Position numbers and translations under genes: made by a program. DNA of 34,092 bases from contig WRHF01000005.1 in assembly GCA_009783415.1 (NCBI GenBank), positions 1 through 34,092 on the forward strand, written 5' to 3'. The notes under the pieces were generated by a model, which saw only the letters and a list, made by a program, of their open reading frames with translations, made no database searches and had not been told where the DNA came from. Numbering within the stretch: position 1 is the stretch's first letter; each line of letters starts with the position of its first letter. This DNA comes from Clostridiales bacterium (GTDB lineage Bacteria; Bacillota; Dehalobacteriia; UBA4068). Positions 15,735-22,608 of the stretch are shown here, one piece after another.

Positions 15735-15870
15735 ATTCTGCGCGAAGCCGCAGAATCCATTTACCTTTATCCATTATCCTTTATCATTTATCCTTTATCA
15801 TTTATCCTTTATCATTTATCTTTTTTCTTTATCCTTTACCAAACTCCACTCTCCACACTCCACACTTTCA
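15735..15870. repeat. Hairpin followed by TTTATCC and ACTCCAC heptamer arrays
   Basis: Hairpin ATTCTGCG-CGAAGC-CGCAGAAT (15735-15756) is followed by about ten 7-bp units alternating TTTATCC and TTTATCA (15761-15838), then a third class ACTCCAC, TCTCCAC, ACTCCAC (15843-15870). The remaining bases up to 15914 are the leader of the cardiolipin synthase gene, in which I see no clear promoter. Confidence 0.8.
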
Positions 15871-15914
15871 CAGTAGTAACCAATAGCCAACAACAAACCA
15901 GAAAGAGATATAAA

Positions 15915-17372
15915 ATGCCCACACCAACCTCCAACGCAGCACTCTACCTGCTCTATATCCTCAATGCTATCACTATCATCATCATCGTCTTTTTTCGGCG
16001 AAAAACCAGTGTCAGTACCCTGGCCTGGATTTTTGCCGTGCTTTTGCTGCCCGGATTGGGGATTTTTCTCTATTTTGTAATAGGAAACGGTCTTCATTTT
16101 CGCCGGGAAAAGACCTTTGGCGCCAAGCGTCTTTATGATGAAGGCTATTATAGCTATTTGTTAAATATTCTTAATCTTCCCAAAATCAGCCATCAAGAGT
16201 ATATTGACCCTGCCGCTCAAAACAATGAAGACTTATTGCGGATGAATCACCAGTACGGCGATAGCTTCTATTCTCAAGATAATGACATAGATATTTTTAC
16301 CGAAGGCAATACCAAAATGGCCGCCCTATTTGCCGATATCGAAGCGGCCGCCGACCATATCCATCTGCTCTATTATATTTTTCGGGACGATAATATCGGT
16401 CACAAATTGCGGGATCTGCTGATAAAAAAAGCCGGGCAAGGGGTGCAAATCCGTTTGATTTATGATAGCTGGGGCTCTTTGAAAACCTCCAAACAGTTCT
16501 TTTTGCCTTTGCTGCGGGCGGGCGCCCAAGTTCACCCGTTTTTTCCGTCCTTGTTACCTTATTTTAATATGCGGGCAAACTATCGCAACCATCGCAAAAT
16601 TGTAGTGATCGACGGTAAAACCGGCTATCTGGGTGGTATGAATATTGGCGATGAATACCTCAGCCTGGGCAAAATCAAGCCCTGGCGGGATACCCATATC
16701 CGCATCCGGGGCAGCGCTGTCTATCTGCTCCAGGCTCGTTTTTTAATGGATTGGGTTTATGCCAGCAATGCCAAAGAAAGGCCCTGGCGGGAGGAGTTTT
16801 TCCCCGACATAAGCCCGCCGCCGGGGGTTTTGGGGATGCAAATAGTTTCCAGCGGTCCGGATAATCAGGCGACTCAGGTACGCAATGCCTTTATCAAAAT
16901 AATTCAACGGGCCCAAAGGAGCATCTGTATCCAGACCCCTTATTTCGTACCGGATGAAACCCTGCTGGAATCCTTGAAAATCGCGGCGATGTCCGGGATA
17001 AAAATCACCATAATCCTGCCCAAGGTCTATGATAAATACTTTGTCTGGTGCGCCGGCAATTATTATTTGGGCCAGCTTTTGGATTATGGGGTGGATTTTT
17101 ATTATTATCCCGGTTTTATGCATGCCAAAATGATAATCATGGATGAGCAAATAGCCTCCATAGGCACCACCAATATTGACATCCGCAGCTTTTTGCTGGG
17201 TTTTGAGATCAATGCCTTTGTCTATAGCCAGGAATTTGCCAAGCGCTGCCTGGCTATTTTCGAGGAGGATCTAAGTCATTCCCAATATATCAGTTATCAG
17301 CTTTACCAAAGCAGGCCCTGGCAGCAAAAACTACTGGAACCCCTGCTCAGGCTCTTTTCGCCTTTATTGTGA
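15915..17372 (+). CDS. cls: Cardiolipin synthase (phospholipase D superfamily)
   Basis: This 485-residue membrane enzyme joins two phosphatidylglycerol molecules to make cardiolipin and glycerol, and has the standard Cls length. Two N-terminal membrane segments lie at about residues 9-27 and 35-57. Two HKD motifs follow: His226, Lys228 and Asp233 in NHRKIVVIDG, and His403, Lys405 and Asp410 in MHAKMIIMDE, each with the downstream glycine-asparagine signature (GGMN, GTTN). The ribosome binding site is modest (AGAAAGAG). The stop is only a few bases from the regulator gene scar on the opposite strand. No partner genes are visible, as is usual for this enzyme. Confidence 0.96.
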   Translation: MPTPTSNAALYLLYILNAITIIIIVFFRRKTSVSTLAWIFAVLLLPGLGIFLYFVIGNGLHFRREKTFGAKRLYDEGYYSYLLNILNLPKISHQEYIDPAAQNNEDLLRMNHQYGDSFYSQDNDIDIFTEGNTKMAALFADIEAAADHIHLLYYIFRDDNIGHKLRDLLIKKAGQGVQIRLIYDSWGSLKTSKQFFLPLLRAGAQVHPFFPSLLPYFNMRANYRNHRKIVVIDGKTGYLGGMNIGDEYLSLGKIKPWRDTHIRIRGSAVYLLQARFLMDWVYASNAKERPWREEFFPDISPPPGVLGMQIVSSGPDNQATQVRNAFIKIIQRAQRSICIQTPYFVPDETLLESLKIAAMSGIKITIILPKVYDKYFVWCAGNYYLGQLLDYGVDFYYYPGFMHAKMIIMDEQIASIGTTNIDIRSFLLGFEINAFVYSQEFAKRCLAIFEEDLSHSQYISYQLYQSRPWQQKLLEPLLRLFSPLL

Positions 17373-17375
17373 AGA

Positions 17376-17478
17376 TCATTCTTTGTAATATTTTTGCTTG
17401 CGGCTTTTCGGCTTATCGGGAATGGTCATTTTTAGCCTGCCGCTTTTTTCAAGTCAACCGTATTCAGCTCGCAACTGC
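17376..17478 (-). pseudogene. Internally deleted remnant of an AlbA_2-type regulator gene
   Basis: Read on the minus strand, this stretch encodes SCELNTVDLKKAAG, matching the N-terminal part of the intact protein at 21042-22478 (RCELNTVELKKAAG), directly fused in frame to RLKMTIPDKPKSRKQKYYKE and stop, its exact C-terminus. About 430 residues between them are missing. The junction lies at GCCGCTTT, a stretch present at both deletion ends in the intact gene, which points to deletion by recombination at short homology in a second gene copy. A TTG with GGAGGTAC just upstream could still start a peptide of about 42 residues, but nothing shows it is made. Confidence 0.85.
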
Positions 17479-17529
17479 TTTGATGTTGTTTACATTTCAA
17501 GTACCTCCATTTTTTATTATCTGATTTGC

Positions 17530-20500
17530 TTAAGCGCCAACAACCATCCTGAGAATCAGAGCGGCATCAGTGGTATCGACCAGGCCATCTCCATTGATGT
17601 CGCCCAGGAGTTGAGCTCTGGGGGTCCAATCAATCAGGCCGACAATCATTTGCAGGAGCAACATGGCATCTTCCGGGGTAACCAAACCATTACCGTCAAT
17701 ATCACCTGGAATACCAAGAATCAAGGCGCCTTTTTCGATCACAACTTCCAAATCGATCAGCTTATCCATGAAGCCGTTGTACTGCATCTTTATCGGTTCC
17801 AGATTTAATGGATATTCCGCGGTACCAGGAGCACTTGCATCTATTTGATAAGTTACGGTAAAAAGGCCATCATTATCCATAACATTATCTTGCGAAGCAA
17901 AAGCGACCCGCATCAAGCCGGGGGAATAATTGGGGTTGAAGACAAAGAAGGGTGTATTCAAGCCGCCGGAAGCCGTGACTGCAACAGGCGTATAGACGGA
18001 GCTATTGTAGGGTATCTTCAGATCCAAGTTGGAAAAACCATAATCATTACCGGTAATTGTGTAGGTAACATCCACTTTTCCATCGGGTGCTGCTGCAACA
18101 TTTCCTATTTTGATAACTACAGCATCTTCAGCTTCAGTCAATCTGAGAGGAATGTCAATATAAGAGCCGGAGCCGAGCTGCAGATCAAATTCGGCAGTAC
18201 ACTCTGAGGTCAACAGAGGGCTGTAGGAGGGGTCGCTACCATAAACCATAACGGCAATACGGTTACCTTTTTCAAAAGTATAGTTATAGGGGTTAAGCTC
18301 CACAACATAATTGTAATATTGGCCGTGATCAATTTCCGTAGTTTGGAAATAGTAGTTGGGGATATAGTTTTGCTCGGGAACATCGAACCAAGCCTTCCCA
18401 TCATAGCTGGGGTTCTGCACATCGGTATGACCCCAGGTAACGTATTTGAAGTTGTTGGTGCTGGTTCCGACGGGGTTGCCATAGCGGGAAGCGCTGATAG
18501 CGGCAGCGCCGTTAACCGCCGGGAATACTATTGTTTCGCCCGTGGTGCTGAAACTGTAACCGGCGCGGCATCCGACATAAGCTTTCCTGCCAATTTCCAG
18601 CAGGGCGACGGAAAGGTTGCCCATACCTCTATCAGGGGCAGCCAACAGGTGAGCAACAACGCTGCCGCTCAACTGCACCCTATCGGCGAGGGGCTCGGAA
18701 AGATAGAGCAAACGGCCTGTAACAGGTTTATCCACCGCATCAAGGATCGTCTCGGCAGTCAGGTTGACAGTGCGGTTGACACCGACTAAGCGATCTTCGC
18801 AATAGTTGGCTTGAGCAGATGTGATTTGCAGATTGCCTTGGATATTGTTAAAGGGGATAACCTGGGAAGGCTTGGCAGGAGCGCCTAAATGAGGGGGGGC
18901 ATCGATCTGGGCATGAATATCCAGATCCGTAAAATGCTCCTTTGCGGCTTGCGGTTGAATATAGGAAAGCCTGCCGGCTTTTCCTTCGGGGCCTTTTGTC
19001 AGATAAATCCTTTGATAGCGGCTGCCGGGTAAAATGGTACCGCGCTCTTCTTTTGAGGCGTTGTAATCATAGGTTTGCATGATACCGGTAATATTATCAG
19101 CTATGTTAATATCATACATCAGCTCATCGACCTTGTTATCAAGGCCCAGGAGAAAATGATCAAGAAACATCAGATACCATTTCACCATACCCCGTTCCAC
19201 ACCGTCTTTACCGGGAACCAAGCGGCTGTCTTGGTTGTTAAACCCGGAAACCATTTTATGAGTTCCTCCAAAACTGTCGCGCATAGCCTGCAACGTCAAA
19301 AAGCCGCTTTTAGGCATAATGTACCAGCCCTGCTGGTCATTGCTCTGAAGTATACCCACATCGGAAGGAATTTTGCTGAAGCCGCGAGTCAGATTGCGGA
19401 CATCCCATTCCGTATTATAGTCGCCTGTGGCCCGATCCTGCTTTTGTATCATATATTGCTGAGTTCCGGCATAAGCGAGCTGGGCAATATAATCGAAGTT
19501 AGGCCCAATTTCTAAGGGAAGAATATTATTACCTCCAACATCAGAATTAAAACGATGGAATTTATTGGAAGCAATCAGGTTAATGTCATCGCCGCCATAA
19601 CCGCCGGGATTGTGAAGCGAGCCGCCGGAACGGTAAAGCTCATACCAGCTGGTAATAGCGTTTCTAAGCCAAATAGCTTTAAGGCCCGAGGCTCCGGACA
19701 TAGCGGCAAGCAGCGTAGAAGCACTGGTGCCCGCTACATGACCATTGGCCCAGTCAGCTTCCACTTCTACAGAGCCAAAGCGGGTAGTGTAGCCTTTGGT
19801 TTCGCCGTTAAACCACTTGACGGCAGCCGCGGCGGAGATCCACTCTTCCACATGCATGGTACTGGTGATTCCTTCACCGTCCCGGCTGCCGAATGATTGG
19901 ATGCTGGCCAGGGCATAACCCCGGACAAATAATTGCTGATTCCGGATCTCTTGAACCCAGCTATAGGGGGTACTGGCTGTGCCGCTGCCGGTAGGGATGG
20001 TAGCGGCGGGAACCGCACCGTTATAGTCCTGGCCTGTATACCAGCTGTCCACCTTGAACGCGTCATCGGTCGACCACCAGATGGGATCCCAGGCTTCAGT
20101 ACCTTTATATTTGATATCGTCATATTCCAGGTCGGTAGTGTCAGTATTAATGCCAATGGTTAAGGGATAATTATCATGATATTTAAAGGATTGGGCCATA
20201 GTTCTGTAGAGCGGGTCAGTACTGGAGATGTAGTTGGACATCCGGGAATAATCAAGGATAGTGGTATAATTAGTGGTATCAAATTCCATCACAACAGGGC
20301 AAAGGAAGCCGTCTTTGGTCACAGGGCGGCAGGTATAAATAGAAATCCGGTCACGCTTGCCGTCACGGTCGGTATCGCAGGGAACCTCGACCCATACCCT
20401 CTCCGTGATGTAGCCGGAGGAGCCGTATGTAAAAATGGGCATAGTCGTAGGTAATCCCTGTTCATCAACCCCGATCCAGCCGGGCTCCAAAACACAGTTA

Positions 20501-20598
20501 TTCTCAAATCCTCTAACAAACTCGGCGGAAGCAACAGCAGAAGAAGCCAAAACCAAGGCCAAGAGTGTAACAAAAATAATGCCTATTCTTTTTTTCAA
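17530..20598 (-). CDS. Secreted S15/CocE-type peptidase (Xaa-Pro dipeptidyl-peptidase-like) with cohesin and dockerin
   Basis: This 1022-residue exported protein starts at a TTG (20598) with AAAGGAGG 8 nt upstream, giving signal peptide KKRIGIIFVTLLALVLASS. The catalytic part (about 30-560) looks like an alpha/beta hydrolase of the X-Pro dipeptidyl-peptidase/CocE group: VWVEVPCDTDRDGKRDRISI, RGYALASIQSFGSRDGEG, and nucleophile Ser292 in WANGHVAGTSAS. A beta-sandwich typical of the family follows. Residues about 827-960 look like a type I cohesin (IGNVAAAPDGKVDVTY to VVIEKGALILG). Residues 961-1022 are a dockerin with two calcium loops (DIDGNGLVTPEDA, DINGDGLVDTTDA). A cohesin and a dockerin on one enzyme would allow chaining or assembly on a scaffold. 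A frame opening at 20637 adds only leader sequence. Confidence 0.88.
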   Translation of the reverse strand: MKKRIGIIFVTLLALVLASSAVASAEFVRGFENNCVLEPGWIGVDEQGLPTTMPIFTYGSSGYITERVWVEVPCDTDRDGKRDRISIYTCRPVTKDGFLCPVVMEFDTTNYTTILDYSRMSNYISSTDPLYRTMAQSFKYHDNYPLTIGINTDTTDLEYDDIKYKGTEAWDPIWWSTDDAFKVDSWYTGQDYNGAVPAATIPTGSGTASTPYSWVQEIRNQQLFVRGYALASIQSFGSRDGEGITSTMHVEEWISAAAAVKWFNGETKGYTTRFGSVEVEADWANGHVAGTSASTLLAAMSGASGLKAIWLRNAITSWYELYRSGGSLHNPGGYGGDDINLIASNKFHRFNSDVGGNNILPLEIGPNFDYIAQLAYAGTQQYMIQKQDRATGDYNTEWDVRNLTRGFSKIPSDVGILQSNDQQGWYIMPKSGFLTLQAMRDSFGGTHKMVSGFNNQDSRLVPGKDGVERGMVKWYLMFLDHFLLGLDNKVDELMYDINIADNITGIMQTYDYNASKEERGTILPGSRYQRIYLTKGPEGKAGRLSYIQPQAAKEHFTDLDIHAQIDAPPHLGAPAKPSQVIPFNNIQGNLQITSAQANYCEDRLVGVNRTVNLTAETILDAVDKPVTGRLLYLSEPLADRVQLSGSVVAHLLAAPDRGMGNLSVALLEIGRKAYVGCRAGYSFSTTGETIVFPAVNGAAAISASRYGNPVGTSTNNFKYVTWGHTDVQNPSYDGKAWFDVPEQNYIPNYYFQTTEIDHGQYYNYVVELNPYNYTFEKGNRIAVMVYGSDPSYSPLLTSECTAEFDLQLGSGSYIDIPLRLTEAEDAVVIKIGNVAAAPDGKVDVTYTITGNDYGFSNLDLKIPYNSSVYTPVAVTASGGLNTPFFVFNPNYSPGLMRVAFASQDNVMDNDGLFTVTYQIDASAPGTAEYPLNLEPIKMQYNGFMDKLIDLEVVIEKGALILGIPGDIDGNGLVTPEDAMLLLQMIVGLIDWTPRAQLLGDINGDGLVDTTDAALILRMVVGA

Positions 20599-20633
20599 AA
20601 CAATGTCCTCCTTTATGAAATAATAATCGCACC

Positions 20634-20735
20634 TCAATTGTAATTGTAGGCTAGCCAGAGTATGATCAAATCACCATAGTTGATTAAATTATCGCCATTT
20701 AAATCGCATTCGGGATTTTCCGCTTGCCATATGGC
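20634..20735 (-). pseudogene. Orphan dockerin tail (3' end of a lost gene)
   Basis: The minus strand reads AENPECDLNGDNLINYGDLI, then ILWLAYNYN and a TGA stop. This matches the last dockerin repeat of the beta-helix protein (AENHLCDLNGDGLINDADLT, then ILWLAYNYN). The frame runs straight into the repeated hairpin element starting at 20735 and no start or further domain exists beyond it. A dockerin gene was therefore truncated here, probably when the repeat arrived or by recombination at it. Confidence 0.85.
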
Positions 20736-20911
20736 ATAAAGCGGTCTTCGACCGCAAGTAGTCAGAAGTCAGGAGTCAGAATTCAGAATAAAAAACAAAA
20801 ACACCATGAGAATATGCTTCCCCAAGATATACTCTTTCTTTTGCTTTAATCGTTTTCGCAAAGCGAAAACTACCTTCATTCTGACTACTGACTCCTGGAT
20901 TCTGACTCCTT
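20735..20911. repeat. Composite repeat: hairpin, GTCAGAA arrays in inverted orientation, and GTTTTCGC hairpin
   Basis: From the left: hairpin GCGGTC-TTC-GACCGC (20741-20755), heptamer array GTCAGAA, GTCAGGA, GTCAGAA, TTCAGAA (20761-20788), AT-rich spacer, hairpin GTTTTCGC-AAA-GCGAAAAC (20852-20870), and a reversed array of TCTGACT/ACTGACT/CCTGGAT units (20878-20911). The first 38 bp are identical to 10827-10864. The rest of the gap to 21041 is AT-rich with a T8 tract; I see no gene in it. Confidence 0.82.
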
Positions 20912-21041
20912 GAAAATCATACTCTATAGCTTGACTTAAGGCAATAATCTTGTTTTTTTTGTCAGTTTATTGGAAGCAATGGCATAAAGGGTTGTGCTAT
21001 CAAAGAAGATGTCATTTATACATTATTACAAAGCTTCATAT

Positions 21042-22478
21042 TCATTCTTTGTAATATTTTTGCTTGCGGCTTTTTGGTTTGTCGGGGATGGTCATTTTTA
21101 GCCTGCCGCTTTCCAGCAGCGGGTTGATATAGCGTGACATCATATAAGAAACAGATGACAGGTTCAGCTCCCTTGCCAGCTCCTCCCGGGTTTTGGGGTT
21201 GAGGCAAAAGCGAAGCAGCCTTTCTTCTATGTCAATACCATCCATTGTGATGTTATCCGGCATCTTGTTGTAAAGAGTAGCAGAAAAAGCGCCGCGGGAG
21301 GATTTAAATACAGGTTCCGGCAGTCCGGCAGCCTCCATTTCGTAACGAATGGTGGGAATCCCGGAAAAGCGGTTTTCGGTGTCAATCAACACTTCCAAGG
21401 CAGCAGCGATTGCCGGATTGCGGGTATCGGCGCCCGACTTTCCTAAATTATCCAGAGTAGAACGCCCATACAAGCCACCCGGATTTTCAACTTCGAGACG
21501 ATCTGTGTAAAACATAATGCGGATAGGAGAGCTTTCTGTATGACAACTATAGTCCCGGTGAATCAGGGCATTTAGAATAATTTCTCTAATTGCTTTTATT
21601 GGATACTCCGGCTTATCCGCCCGGCGGCCATTGTCAGCAATAATCGTTCTGACTTTGATATTACGGTGGACAAAAGCAAGCGCGCCTTCCAATAAATCAG
21701 GAATGGTTCCGCCAATTCTCTTATTATCCAAAAAGCGGGCGCCGTCAGCGGCGGTATTTCCTATTTTGTAGCCGGGAACCGTAACCGCAGTAATATCAAA
21801 GCCGGGGAAATTGGCCTGGGGATAGAGCCCAAAAAGAATAAGTCCGGCTAAGGTCGGCTTACTCTCCCTGAACAAACCGCAAAGGGTCAGCACATCCTGA
21901 TCAGAAAGATTGGTAAAATTTGGTTTCTCAAGGCGAATTTTTCCCAGAAAGAAATTCAACTTTGCTTGATTCAAGTTCGCCCCGATCCCTTCCGGAATCC
22001 AGCGCAGCTCATCCTGTATTTTGCGCCGGTAGACCTCATAGTTGTATATTTCATATTCGGTCATGGGAAGATCAGCATCACCAACACGGACAAATGACCC
22101 GCGCATTCTCCCTGCCCCCTTATAATAGCAGGGTTTTTCATAAACATCGCATTCACTGATTTCCGCGCTGACAACTGTTTGGCCATTGATTTGGGCAACA
22201 GTAAAAAGCGGCCGGACGACAGGTTCCATTTGATTGGCTTGCTCGGTCACTTTTGCTTGCAAATCCTGAGGATCATAGACGCCGCAGATCTCATAATTAT
22301 TTTCCTCGTCGATACCAAAAACAATTATTCCTCCGCCTGTTTGATTAGAAAAAGAAGAAAGGGTATCATACAAACGCTTCGGCGTTCCCCCCGCCGCTTT
22401 TTTCAATTCAACCGTATTCAGCTCACAACGGAGATTCAGACAATCGTCAACCAGTTTTGTCAGTTCTTCAGCAAGCAT
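21042..22478 (-). CDS. AlbA_2 (Schlafen-type) domain protein with HATPase_c_4, putative transcriptional regulator
   Basis: This 478-residue protein has the common bacterial layout of an N-terminal AlbA_2 domain, a RecG-like/HATPase_c_4 central domain and a C-terminal winged-helix segment. AlbA_2 signs are VELKKAAG and FSNQTGGGIIVFGIDE (about residues 24-56). The central region carries ALIHRDYS (about 304-311), YTDRLEVENPGGLYG and NPAIAAALEVL. The C-terminus reads TREELARELNLSSVSYMMSRY (helix-turn-helix-like), then a basic tail. Such proteins are often annotated as transcriptional regulators or ATP-binding proteins; their targets are not known. AGGAGG sits 7 nt before the ATG. Its promoter's -35 box is the end of a 42-bp palindrome, suggesting autoregulation. 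A deleted sibling copy lies at 17376-17478. Confidence 0.9.
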   Translation of the reverse strand: MLAEELTKLVDDCLNLRCELNTVELKKAAGGTPKRLYDTLSSFSNQTGGGIIVFGIDEENNYEICGVYDPQDLQAKVTEQANQMEPVVRPLFTVAQINGQTVVSAEISECDVYEKPCYYKGAGRMRGSFVRVGDADLPMTEYEIYNYEVYRRKIQDELRWIPEGIGANLNQAKLNFFLGKIRLEKPNFTNLSDQDVLTLCGLFRESKPTLAGLILFGLYPQANFPGFDITAVTVPGYKIGNTAADGARFLDNKRIGGTIPDLLEGALAFVHRNIKVRTIIADNGRRADKPEYPIKAIREIILNALIHRDYSCHTESSPIRIMFYTDRLEVENPGGLYGRSTLDNLGKSGADTRNPAIAAALEVLIDTENRFSGIPTIRYEMEAAGLPEPVFKSSRGAFSATLYNKMPDNITMDGIDIEERLLRFCLNPKTREELARELNLSSVSYMMSRYINPLLESGRLKMTIPDKPKSRKQKYYKE

Positions 22479-22512
22479 TTTTGATCCTCCTGATTGTATC
22501 TGCTATGCTTTT

Positions 22513-22541
22513 ATAATAACAAAGAAAAACTCAAATGTCAA
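22513..22541 (-). promoter_or_regulatory. Sigma-A-type promoter of the AlbA_2 gene
   Basis: On the minus strand TTGACA (22536-22541, a perfect -35) and TATTAT (22513-22518) are 17 bp apart. Transcription would start near 22506, giving a leader of about 27 nt. The -35 box is built from the end of the palindrome at 22537-22578. Confidence 0.8.
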
Positions 22542-22578
22542 TATTAATAACTTAAATATTTGAGTTATTAATATTGAC
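22537..22578. promoter_or_regulatory. 42-bp near-perfect palindrome overlapping the -35 box (candidate operator)
   Basis: Arms GTCAATATTAATAACT (22537-22552) and its complement (22563-22578) are perfect over 16 bp. The inner 10 bp continue the symmetry as AAATATTT with a single mismatched pair (22553 and 22562). The outer TATTGAC is the -35 box of the AlbA_2 gene. This is the same arrangement as at 9492-9527, though the inner sequences differ. Confidence 0.7.
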
Positions 22579-22608
22579 TTATTTATTCTTTTTCTAACTT
22601 TGTGTTTT

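Noticed and set aside
1-20911. Short repeat arrays as CRISPR
   Set aside because: The unit is 7 bp with no spacers, and no cas genes are present.
20945-21027. Minus-strand fragment reading IFFDSTTLYAIASNKL, reminiscent of a transposase or PIN strand
   Set aside because: It covers fewer than 30 codons between stops, with no start and no second motif; the likeness is too weak to call a remnant.
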